In this document: piece by piece, positions 1-4,853 of the stretch
Layout: each line of letters begins with the position of its first letter
Numbering within the stretch: position 1 is the first letter of the stretch
Assembly (NCBI GenBank): GCA_024653875.1
Contig: JANLHE010000044.1
Location: 1-5,352 of the forward strand
Origin: Acidobacteriota bacterium
GTDB taxonomy: Bacteria > Acidobacteriota > Vicinamibacteria > Vicinamibacterales > SCN-69-37
Reading direction: 5' to 3'
DNA length: 5,352 bases
Position numbers and translations under genes: made by a program
Notes under the pieces: generated by a model
Told to the model about the DNA's origin: nothing
Database searches by the model: none
The model's input: only the letters and a program-made list of their open reading frames with translations

Positions 1-699
1 GACGTGCCAGGGGACGAACCGCGAGGCGTACCCGGTCTCTCCGCGCTTGCTGGCCCAGTACATCTCAGGGAACCAGCCGAACGATCCGAGTTCCGGGTCG
101 GCGGTGCTCAGGATGATGATTTGCCCACCAGCCGAGACGGTCGGCCTCAGCGCCGCATAGTTGGGTCCGGCGTACGGGTGGAAGTGCGCCTCGTCCATGA
201 TCACGAGCTGGAACGTGAACGAGACTCCGGCATCCGGCGTCGAAGGGAACGCCATGATGACGCCGCCTGCGTCGGTGAACGTAATCTTGTCCGTCTGGAT
301 ATCGCGCTCGCGCGCCGTCCGCAGGTGCGCCGGCAGGTGCCGCTCCACAAACGCACACTTCGCGAGGAACTCGCGCGCTTCCAGTTGGCCCTTGCTGATG
401 ACCGCCACCGCCGCGCCGTTCCGCGCACGGAACACGGCAAACGCAGCCGCGAGCCACGAGTACCCGAGTTGCCGGTCTTTCAGGATGACCTCGGATACCC
501 CGAGTGCCCAGAACAACGCCTGCGCGATGAGGTATGGCCACGGCAGCCACTTCGACACGACGGGGTTCAGCGGGTCGTCGGAGCGGATGAACATGAACCC
601 GAGGAAGTCGACGAACTCGCGGCGCACCAGCTCGCGTTCAGCAGCGACGCGGATCGCGGCGCGCTCGGCCTCGGTGCGTGCCGGCGCGGCCGTCGTCAT
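1..699 (-). CDS. terL: Terminase large subunit, N-terminal ATPase part (runs off the left edge)
   Basis: Large terminase subunits are the ATP-driven motor and nuclease that package phage DNA into the prohead. The 233 residues in the window cover only the ATPase domain; the nuclease domain lies beyond the left edge. Seen directly: a Walker A-like loop KDRQLGYSWL at residues 74-83 (the deviant xRQLGxS form usual in phage terminases, without a classical GKT), a Walker B motif LVIMDEAHF at 165-173 with acidic D169/E170, and a probable coupling motif IIILSTADPE at 194-203. The ATG at 699-697 overlaps the TGA of the small-subunit gene (ATGA), which fixes the start and implies translational coupling; no strong Shine-Dalgarno is visible. 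The small subunit immediately upstream supports the call. The frame has no stop through base 1. Confidence 0.93.
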   Translation of the reverse strand, partial: MTTAAPARTEAERAAIRVAAERELVRREFVDFLGFMFIRSDDPLNPVVSKWLPWPYLIAQALFWALGVSEVILKDRQLGYSWLAAAFAVFRARNGAAVAVISKGQLEAREFLAKCAFVERHLPAHLRTARERDIQTDKITFTDAGGVIMAFPSTPDAGVSFTFQLVIMDEAHFHPYAGPNYAALRPTVSAGGQIIILSTADPELGSFGWFPEMYWASKRGETGYASRFVPWHV

Positions 700-1289
700 T
701 GCGACTCACGCGCGAGTTGCCGCAGCTCATCCACAGTCAGGTTCTCGAAGTGCAGATGCAGATGCTTGTCGCCGTCCGGTGGCGCCTCGTCGCGGAACAT
801 CCCGAGGTACTTCCCGAGCATCTCCAGCGCGCGTTGCTTGTCGTGCAGCTTCACCTCGCGCTGGTCGGTCGTCTGCTCGTACTCGCCACCGCTATTGCTC
901 TGTCCGCGCGTCACGACGCGGCGCTGCTTCATCTCGCGGATGACGCCGGCCTGCGCACGGGTCAGCTCGGCCGCGGGGATGAGGTAGGCGTTGTCCTCGT
1001 CCCACGTCACCACGTCGCGGATGTCCGCAAAGGCAATGCTGGCAAGCTCAGCGACGATGCGATCGACCGTGACTTGGGAGCGTTCGACGGTGGCGGCGTG
1101 GAGCTCAGCAATCCTTGCGGACACCTTGGGGTTTGTCTCGACGGCGTGGGCCGAGCGCCAGATCGTGGCGGGCTTCATGTTCTCGGCGGCGTAGGCGAAG
1201 CGATACGCGTCGCTCTCGTTCAAACCCTCGAACCGCTTGAGCGCGTAGGTTTCCTGCTTATGCGTCAGGTTATGGGCAAGCCCGCTCAT
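696..1289 (-). CDS. terS: Terminase small subunit (Terminase_2-like)
   Basis: Small terminase subunits bind the phage packaging site and regulate the large subunit. This 197-residue protein has the layout of the Terminase_2 family. Its N-terminal helix-turn-helix-like region carries LTHKQETYALKRFEGLNESD (residues 8-27), followed by AYRFAY and NPKVSARIAEL (53-63). A middle segment includes FADIRDVV (87-94). The C-terminal segment has VKLHDKQRALEMLGKYLGMF (146-165), the usual 'dK..aLe.Lgk.Lg' oligomerisation motif. Length is normal. The ATG at 1289-1287 is the only in-frame start near the family N-terminus, and no Shine-Dalgarno precedes it. Instead a TACGAT box ends 7 bases before the ATG, and a palindrome lies further upstream, suggesting its own promoter. 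Its stop overlaps the terL start by 4 bases. Confidence 0.92.
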   Translation of the reverse strand: MSGLAHNLTHKQETYALKRFEGLNESDAYRFAYAAENMKPATIWRSAHAVETNPKVSARIAELHAATVERSQVTVDRIVAELASIAFADIRDVVTWDEDNAYLIPAAELTRAQAGVIREMKQRRVVTRGQSNSGGEYEQTTDQREVKLHDKQRALEMLGKYLGMFRDEAPPDGDKHLHLHFENLTVDELRQLARESQ

Positions 1290-1296
1290 GCGCGCA

Positions 1297-1326
1297 ATCG
1301 TAACGCTTCGACACGATCTGTGTCGC
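1297..1326 (-). promoter_or_regulatory. Candidate leaderless promoter for terS-terL
   Basis: On the minus strand GCGACA (1326-1321, sharing the GACA of TTGACA) is followed after 18 bases by TACGAT (1302-1297). TACGAT fits the actinobacterial TAnnnT -10 pattern. It ends 7 bases before the terS ATG, the spacing expected if transcription starts at or next to the start codon. The lack of a Shine-Dalgarno before terS agrees with a leaderless mRNA. Short degenerate motifs can occur by chance, so this is inference from spacing and context. Confidence 0.35.
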
Positions 1327-1327
1327 C
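1309..1327. repeat. 19-base repeat with palindrome, copy 1 (candidate operator)
   Basis: CGACACGATCTGTGTCGCC contains a perfect inverted repeat, CGACAC / GTGTCG (1309-1314 and 1320-1325), around a 5-base GATCT spacer. It lies in the 45-base gap between the 133-aa protein gene and terS and covers the candidate -35 element of the terS promoter. The identical 19 bases recur at 4397-4415. The size and symmetry suit a dimeric repressor or activator site. A run of T is absent on either side, so it does not look like an intrinsic terminator, although the hairpin could still act in RNA. Confidence 0.6.
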
Positions 1328-1334
1328 TCTCGCG

Positions 1335-1736
1335 TTATCGGCGTGCGGGCGGCTCCCAGCTACACGCCCCGCAGTCCCCGCACGTCGACGGGTTCACGAG
1401 CTGCGGCTCATCCGCGAGTATCGCCGCCGTGGTGCGGTGGTCGTCCACGAGGCAGCCGCACTCGGTGCAGATGGTGGTGGTGACAGCAATTGTGGGAGTA
1501 GCGGCTGCAAGGGCAGCACGGACCATGATGCACGCGGCATCGCAGTCAGTGTTTGGCGCAGTGGGCCGTGAGCACGCGTACGTGTGCGTTTCGAGGGGTG
1601 GGTGGACGCGCATCACGAGAGCTTCCAGCGCGTCTCGCATCTGCTTGGCTGCGGCGTGGAGTGGGCAGCGGACGATCCACTCGGACTCAAACGGCCCATC
1701 GACGCGGCACGTGCACGGGTCAGGTGTGGTGGTCAT
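1335..1736 (-). CDS. Cys-rich small phage protein, probable zinc binder
   Basis: Unrecognised 133-residue protein. The N-terminal part has CTC (C8, C10) and CPLHAAA (C24-H27), the latter a pattern I recall from small actinophage proteins. C55, C65 and C69 lie in the middle. The C-terminal part has C90-x2-C93 and C119-x2-C122 about 25 residues apart, plus C95 and C125, which is compatible with a zinc ribbon. The start chosen is the ATG at 1736-1734: it overlaps the TGA of the preceding gene (ATGA) and has AGGAG 8 bases upstream. An in-frame GTG-type extension exists further upstream but reads low-complexity Arg/Ala-rich sequence inside the previous gene. It ends in TAA at 1337-1335, and the terS promoter/palindrome gap follows. 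A nucleic-acid-binding or regulatory role is possible but unproven. Confidence 0.75.
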   Translation of the reverse strand: MTTTPDPCTCRVDGPFESEWIVRCPLHAAAKQMRDALEALVMRVHPPLETHTYACSRPTAPNTDCDAACIMVRAALAAATPTIAVTTTICTECGCLVDDHRTTAAILADEPQLVNPSTCGDCGACSWEPPARR

Positions 1737-2560
1737 CCGAGCGTCTCCTCTCCCTCCGCCACGAACAGCCGATGGGCCTGCAGCTTCAGCGGCTTGTCGT
1801 CTGGCCCCTTCACGTGCGGGGCGATCCATACTGGGCGGATGCGCTTGCGTTCGGGACCCCACGGCTGCTGACGCCAATGACCCGAGACGATCCAGCGGTG
1901 GTGCCAGTCCACATGCCCAAGCTCGGCGGCTCCCTGTTCGCGGACGCGACGCGGGAGACGAATGACACGGATCAGGGGGACTATGCCCGCGCGCTCTGCG
2001 CGCTTGCCGAACGCCCGCGGTGGCGTCTCCTGCGACTGCTCAGTTACCGAACGTTGGGACGTGAGCAGCCAGAGCGCCCGCACCCACCGTGCGATGTCAT
2101 CCTCGTTGGGCGCGAGATCTCCGCCTGCTGCCGCGTTTGGCGCATCACCATATGCGAAGGTGATCCACCCGAGCGGCTGTGTATCCGAGAAGGTGAGTGC
2201 CGACCAGTGGTCGGGCCACGCCCGCCAGTAGAACCCTTCTACATGAACCACGGTCGAGTAAGTGAGGTCGTCGTTCGTGGCGGCTCGGTCGAGCAGCGTG
2301 CTCCGTCCAAGAGTCACCCATCCGTGTTCGCCGGGGAAATCCTCGCGATCTGGCCCGGTTCCAGTAGGCAGCAACTGCGCGGCCTGCGCCACAAGGGTCG
2401 AGAAGTCGGGAGCACAGAAGTAGGAATCCGCTTCAAGCATCTGTTGCGCCAGCCAGCGCCCTCGCATGACCGCGCCGTCCCAATGATCTGCAAACGTCCA
2501 CTCCAGCACCATCGCCGACGCGCGCGCCTGCTCGTCCAGCGTGTCCGCGTAGGTCTTCAT
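1733..2560 (-). CDS. Conserved phage protein of unknown function (275 aa)
   Basis: The N-terminal half is rich in aromatic and acidic residues, including VLEWTFADHWDG (18-29) and GFYWRAWPDHWSALTF (109-124). Around residues 158-174 a segment with ARWVRALWLLTSQRSVTE may be helical. The C-terminal signature is VDWHHRWIVSGHWRQQPWG (217-235) followed by VWIAPHVKGPDDKP (244-257). I recall this HRWIV.GHWRQQ..G...WIAP.VKGP signature from hypothetical proteins of actinobacterial phages and plasmids, with no function that I know. No signal peptide or clear membrane segment is evident. Two ATGs are possible, at 2575 and 2560. I chose 2560 because it overlaps the TGA of the 59-aa gene as ATGA, the pattern of its neighbours; neither has a strong Shine-Dalgarno. 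The stop overlaps the next gene by 4 bases. Confidence 0.8.
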   Translation of the reverse strand: MKTYADTLDEQARASAMVLEWTFADHWDGAVMRGRWLAQQMLEADSYFCAPDFSTLVAQAAQLLPTGTGPDREDFPGEHGWVTLGRSTLLDRAATNDDLTYSTVVHVEGFYWRAWPDHWSALTFSDTQPLGWITFAYGDAPNAAAGGDLAPNEDDIARWVRALWLLTSQRSVTEQSQETPPRAFGKRAERAGIVPLIRVIRLPRRVREQGAAELGHVDWHHRWIVSGHWRQQPWGPERKRIRPVWIAPHVKGPDDKPLKLQAHRLFVAEGEETLG

Positions 2561-2736
2561 GCTGCGCCCCGCCATCGCGAGAACAGCCGCTCACCGTCGC
2601 GGATCTTCGCCTGCGCGCGCGGGTTCGTAGCATGGCCGCCCGCGAAGTCCGGCCGCCTCGTGGGCGTCGGCTCCATGCGACGCGCAGCCCGGCGACGCGC
2701 CCACCTGTGCCGGCGCTTGGCGATCGGCCCGTTCAC
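2557..2736 (-). CDS. Small basic protein, 59 aa, unknown function
   Basis: A short gene supported mainly by its boundaries. Its GTG (2736-2734) overlaps the methyltransferase TGA as GTGA, and its own TGA (2559-2557) overlaps the ATG of the following gene as ATGA. It thus fills exactly the space between two better-supported genes. The product is strongly basic at the N-terminus (KRRHRWARRRAARR, residues 7-20), then has RRPDFAGGHATNPRAQAKIR (27-46) and ends in LFSRWRGAA. It could bind nucleic acid, but there is no recognisable domain. No Shine-Dalgarno is visible, so expression would depend on coupling. The competing frame on this strand is less plausible because it matches neither junction. 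Confidence 0.65.
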   Translation of the reverse strand: MNGPIAKRRHRWARRRAARRMEPTPTRRPDFAGGHATNPRAQAKIRDGERLFSRWRGAA

Positions 2737-3827
2737 AGTCGCGCCATCAGATCGGTCATGGCGTGCGCTGCCTGTGCGGGCACGACGGCGTTTCCGAGCA
2801 GTCGCAGTTGATCGGCGCGAGAGAGAGCCAGCCCTCGGGATAGCCCATCAGCCACGTCACGAACGCGGGATTCAAGCGCCGGCGCGAGGTCGGGGCGGAC
2901 GGCGATGACGGCGCGCCATCCGTCGACGTCGCCGGGCCCGGGCGGCCAGTCGCTTGGCCGGTCAGTGGGGCGAACGGCTTGTCGTGGTTCCCGCTCGAGT
3001 ACGTGTAGTTCCGCCCCGCGGCGTCCGTCACGGTCGGCGTCTGCCAGTTCTGCGCCTGCCCCGGCAGCAGCAGTTCGCCCGCGCGATCGCCGCCCCTGTT
3101 CGCGTTCCCGCCCGTCACGTTCCCCACGGTCGGCGTCGCCCACTGGCGCGCGTCCCGGTTCAGATCGCGGCCCTGACTCTCGCTCACGCCCTTCCAGTCG
3201 CGGGCTGCAGGCGTCGCCCAGTTGCGAGCCTGATCGGGCAGCAGCGCCTCGCGGTGATCCGCGCCGACTTGTCGGCGGCTCGGCATCATCGACCCCGTAG
3301 GCGTCTGCCACTGCGAGGAAGAAGAGCCGCTCGCGTCCGTGCGGGGCGCCGACTTCCGCCGCCGTGTAGAGGCCCGCCGCAGCCCGGTAGCCAGCGCGTT
3401 CGAGGTCTGGTCCAAAGCGGCGGACATAGTCCCGAAGGCTTCCTCCCACGTTCTCAAAGAAGCACCAGTCAGGTCGGGCATCGCGAACGACCCGGAGACA
3501 CTCGGGCCAGAGGTCGCGCTCGTCGGCCTCGCCTCGCTGCTTGCCGGCGACGCCGGCGACGCTGTACGGCTGGCACGGAAATCCGGCAACGACGCCAGCC
3601 ACCTTGCCGCGCAGGAGTCGAGCGTCGAGTAGTCGGAGGTCGGACCAAACAGGCGCAGGATCGAGGGCGCCGTCTTCCATGCGCGCTGCCAGGACCGCGG
3701 CAGCCGTGAGCTCCCGCTCAACGTACAACACCGTGAAAGCACGCCCGCCAGTTGCGGCGGCAACTCCCGCGTCGAGTCCACCGATGCCGCTGGCGATGCT
3801 GACGTAAGGCCCGGTGAGTACAGCCAC
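2733..3827 (-). CDS. DNA (cytosine-5-)-methyltransferase
   Basis: Transfers a methyl group from S-adenosylmethionine to C5 of cytosine in DNA. Phages use such enzymes to evade host restriction or to mark their own DNA. The 364-residue product shows the core motifs in order: motif I SIASGIGGLDAGV (10-22, SAM binding), motif IV GFPCQPYSVAG (82-92, catalytic C85), motif VI ENV (125-127), motif VIII-like GAPHGRERLFFLA (160-172), and the final motif LLGNAVVPAQA (343-353). Residues about 174-330 are the target-recognition region and are Arg/Gly/Asp-rich with repeated GDAD/ADAD-like units. The GTG at 3827 is chosen because it sits 4 bases after the preceding stop and just before motif I; an in-frame extension to 3956 would lie inside the upstream gene. 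Third-position GC is unusually low in the second half (about 60-68% by hand count), where another frame looks more gene-like. The target sequence cannot be deduced. Confidence 0.9.
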   Translation of the reverse strand: MAVLTGPYVSIASGIGGLDAGVAAATGGRAFTVLYVERELTAAAVLAARMEDGALDPAPVWSDLRLLDARLLRGKVAGVVAGFPCQPYSVAGVAGKQRGEADERDLWPECLRVVRDARPDWCFFENVGGSLRDYVRRFGPDLERAGYRAAAGLYTAAEVGAPHGRERLFFLAVADAYGVDDAEPPTSRRGSPRGAAARSGSQLGDACSPRLEGRERESGPRSEPGRAPVGDADRGERDGREREQGRRSRGRTAAAGAGAELADADRDGRRGAELHVLEREPRQAVRPTDRPSDWPPGPGDVDGWRAVIAVRPDLAPALESRVRDVADGLSRGLALSRADQLRLLGNAVVPAQAAHAMTDLMARL

Positions 3828-3829
3828 AC
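2756..3829 (-). CDS. Overlapping +1-frame protein within the methyltransferase gene (357 codons)
   Basis: A same-strand frame offset by +1 from the methyltransferase is open over nearly its whole length. Its GTG at 3829-3827 overlaps the methyltransferase GTG at 3827-3825 (GTGTG), 2 bases after the upstream stop. The product has a Ser/Thr/Arg-rich first half and SSSQWQTPTG near 170-179. Further W[AQ]TP motifs occur at 204, 230 and 262, and LNPAFVTWLMGYPEGW at 319-334. It ends in SETPSCPHRQRTP. I recall WPTPxAxDxKG and LNPxFVEWLMGxPxGW sequences as common in phage methyltransferases and in proteins overlapping them. By hand count about 86-90% of its third positions are G/C from residue 174 onward, close to neighbouring genes and higher than in the methyltransferase frame. 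It may be a separate protein, the true target-recognition part reached by frameshifting, or a relic of an ancestral frame. Confidence 0.5.
   Translation of the reverse strand: MWLYSPGLTSASPAASVDSTRELPPQLAGVLSRCCTLSGSSRLPRSWQRAWKTAPSILRLFGPTSDYSTLDSCAARWLASLPDFRASRTASPASPASSEARPTSATSGPSVSGSFAMPDLTGASLRTWEEAFGTMSAALDQTSNALATGLRRASTRRRKSAPRTDASGSSSSQWQTPTGSMMPSRRQVGADHREALLPDQARNWATPAARDWKGVSESQGRDLNRDARQWATPTVGNVTGGNANRGGDRAGELLLPGQAQNWQTPTVTDAAGRNYTYSSGNHDKPFAPLTGQATGRPGPATSTDGAPSSPSAPTSRRRLNPAFVTWLMGYPEGWLSLAPINCDCSETPSCPHRQRTP
3038..3313 (-). repeat. Four degenerate copies of a 13-base module in the target-recognition region
   Basis: On the plus strand gcgtctgccactg (3301-3313), gcgtcgcccagtt (3211-3223), gcgtcgcccactg (3133-3145) and gcgtctgccagtt (3038-3050) are variants of one module, spaced about 78-95 bases. 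Read on the minus strand in the +1 frame they encode the four W[AQ]TP motifs. In the methyltransferase frame they encode VADAYG, LGDACS, VGDADR and LADADR. Spacings are 90, 78 and 95-96 bases, so three copies stay in phase in both frames. Internal duplication or strong conservation of both readings would explain this. Confidence 0.6.
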
Positions 3830-3831
3830 CG

Positions 3832-4362
3832 TCAGCGCCCGCCCTGTGCGCGGCGGTACTCGTACTGGGTCCCGTCCCGACGCCGCGGGTCGTGACGCGC
3901 GAGCGGGTGCCGATCAAGCTGGCCGAGCGCCACCGCTGCGCCGATGGTTCCACCACTCACGGCGCGCCAGTCCAGTCCAGACTCGCCCATCGTCTGCCAT
4001 TCGTCGCTGAAGTAGGCCGTCACTTCATCACGCGTCACTCGACGCTTCGCGCGCGTCAGATGCCCGCGCGTGGCCGCGTGCGATGCGCGCTCGCCGTTGA
4101 GCATGTCCTGCGTACGCGCGACCGCTTTCCGCTCCAGTTCGAGGCTCTTACGCAGCCGGTCGGCCTCCGTCTCGTGGTACGAGCGGCAGCACCCGTTCGG
4201 ACAGTAGAACGCCTTGCCGTCGCGTTGGCGCTCCGTGATGTACTCGGCGTCGATGCCGTAGAGCACACCGCAGCTGGAGCAGTGCCAGATATTGATCTTG
4301 CGTCGCTCCTCGGCGATGACCTCGCCGCTGACCGTTTTCTCGACCGTGACTGTTCCTTGCAT
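3832..4362 (-). CDS. Phage zinc-ribbon protein with helical tail (176 aa)
   Basis: The protein has an N-terminal zinc-ribbon-like module with C28-x2-C31 (WHCSSCGVLYGI) and C54-x3-C58 (FYCPNGCC, with C59 and H63 nearby). Between them lies IDAEYITERQRDGKAFY, as in small phage proteins I recall with the pattern 'CxxCGxxFgxpxxxxxxxrxdgxxFyCPxGH'. A charged, probably coiled-coil helix follows (about 64-110, ETEADRLRKSLELERKAV...). The C-terminal third contains EVTAYFSDEWQTMGESGLDW (113-132), and the last ~40 residues are Arg-rich with no known domain. The ATG at 4362 is chosen over long in-frame upstream extensions because GGAGGG lies 4 bases before it and the homologous region begins soon after. 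It ends 2-4 bases before the methyltransferase starts. Such proteins commonly lie near phage replication or modification genes; the molecular role is unknown. Confidence 0.82.
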   Translation of the reverse strand: MQGTVTVEKTVSGEVIAEERRKINIWHCSSCGVLYGIDAEYITERQRDGKAFYCPNGCCRSYHETEADRLRKSLELERKAVARTQDMLNGERASHAATRGHLTRAKRRVTRDEVTAYFSDEWQTMGESGLDWRAVSGGTIGAAVALGQLDRHPLARHDPRRRDGTQYEYRRAQGGR

Positions 4363-4366
4363 CGCT

Positions 4367-4372
4367 CCCTCC
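4367..4372 (-). promoter_or_regulatory. Ribosome binding site deciding the zinc-ribbon gene start
   Basis: GGAGGG on the minus strand, 4 bases before the ATG at 4362, within the 14-base gap after the nuclease stop (TAA, 4379-4377). It supports this ATG against longer in-frame extensions that would run through the nuclease gene. Confidence 0.7.
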
Positions 4373-4376
4373 CCGT

Positions 4377-4853
4377 TTACGACGGCCCTGTACCGCCGAC
4401 ACGATCTGTGTCGCCCGTGGACACCGCTGCGCCCTGTGGGGCACGCTGCGCCCCCTCCTGTGGCGTCACGGCGTCCGTGCTGGTCAACGCCCGTTCGATC
4501 GTCTCCATCGCCTCCCCCGATTCCACCTGTGCCGGCGTGAAGCGCAGCATCTGGAAGCCCGCGAGCGTCGCGGTGTTCAGCCGCTCGATATCGGCGAGCA
4601 CGCCCTTGATCGAGCCGTGCGCCTGTCCCGTCCACACCCCGCCCTGGATCTCGATCAGCAGCTTGCGATCGGGGTACGCGAAGTCGGCGCGGAACGCTCG
4701 ACCACGGCGGTACTCGTGCTTAATCGGCGAGTTAAACGCCTTGTGCACGCGGCGCGACCATTCGCAACACCAGTCGTAGTGCCACTCCCGCACCGGCTCA
4801 GGCAGCGCGAGCGCGCGGAGCTGGAACGCGAGCAGGTCCTCGGCAGTGCTCAC
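4377..4853 (-). CDS. PD-(D/E)XK-type endonuclease (Vsr/DUF559-like)
   Basis: A 158-residue protein resembling the small Vsr/DUF559 nucleases found in many phages. The catalytic core is visible as FRADFAYPDRKLLIEIQGGVW: D57, then E68-x-Q70 in place of the common E-x-K. This is followed by SIKGVLADIERLNTATLAGF (81-100) and the closing strand/helix MLRFTPAQVESGEAMETIER (102-121). The last ~35 residues (TSTDAVTPQEGAQ...) are low complexity and overlap the palindromic repeat. The GTG at 4853 overlaps the preceding TGA as GTGA and has GAGGAG 8 bases upstream. Roles consistent with the family include mismatch-directed nicking (Vsr works with Dcm in enterobacteria), structure-specific cleavage, or restriction. 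The methyltransferase two genes downstream makes a partnership possible, but the sequence does not prove it. Confidence 0.8.
   Translation of the reverse strand: MSTAEDLLAFQLRALALPEPVREWHYDWCCEWSRRVHKAFNSPIKHEYRRGRAFRADFAYPDRKLLIEIQGGVWTGQAHGSIKGVLADIERLNTATLAGFQMLRFTPAQVESGEAMETIERALTSTDAVTPQEGAQRAPQGAAVSTGDTDRVGGTGPS
4397..4415. repeat. 19-base repeat with palindrome, copy 2 (candidate operator)
   Basis: This sequence is identical to 1309-1327, with inverted arms CGACAC (4397-4402) and GTGTCG (4408-4413) around GATCT. It lies in the last codons of the nuclease gene (encoding GDTDRVG) and ends 34 bases upstream of the zinc-ribbon gene ATG. A convincing -10 box at the expected distance is not seen here (TACAGG is the nearest). 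A regulator site for the zinc-ribbon/methyltransferase block is therefore possible, but weaker than for copy 1. Confidence 0.55.

Noticed and set aside
65..550. Minus-strand open frame of 161 codons within terL
   Set aside because: It is out of frame with the Walker A and Walker B motifs and is dominated by Arg/Gly/His low complexity.
4..987. Long plus-strand open frame opposite the terminase genes
   Set aside because: The minus strand here encodes clear TerL and TerS motifs. The plus frame has no recognisable motifs and is an antisense shadow typical of high-GC coding DNA.
1309..1325. Intrinsic transcription terminator at the palindrome upstream of terS
   Set aside because: The stem is only 6 base pairs and no T run follows it on either strand, so an operator or promoter role fits better.
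1553..2908. 451-codon plus-strand open frame
   Set aside because: It spans the antisense of four minus-strand genes with 4-base junctions. Its translation is Arg/Pro-rich without domains, and it ignores all gene boundaries.
2954..3709. Plus-strand open frame opposite the methyltransferase
   Set aside because: Arg-rich, motif-free antisense reading of a gene with clear catalytic motifs.
4363..4635. In-frame N-terminal extension of the zinc-ribbon protein
   Set aside because: It would overlap most of the nuclease gene out of frame and reads Gly/Arg low complexity; the ATG at 4362 has a good ribosome binding site.
3814..4779. 321-codon plus-strand open frame
   Set aside because: Antisense to the zinc-ribbon and nuclease genes, both supported by motifs and ribosome binding sites; no domain is recognisable.
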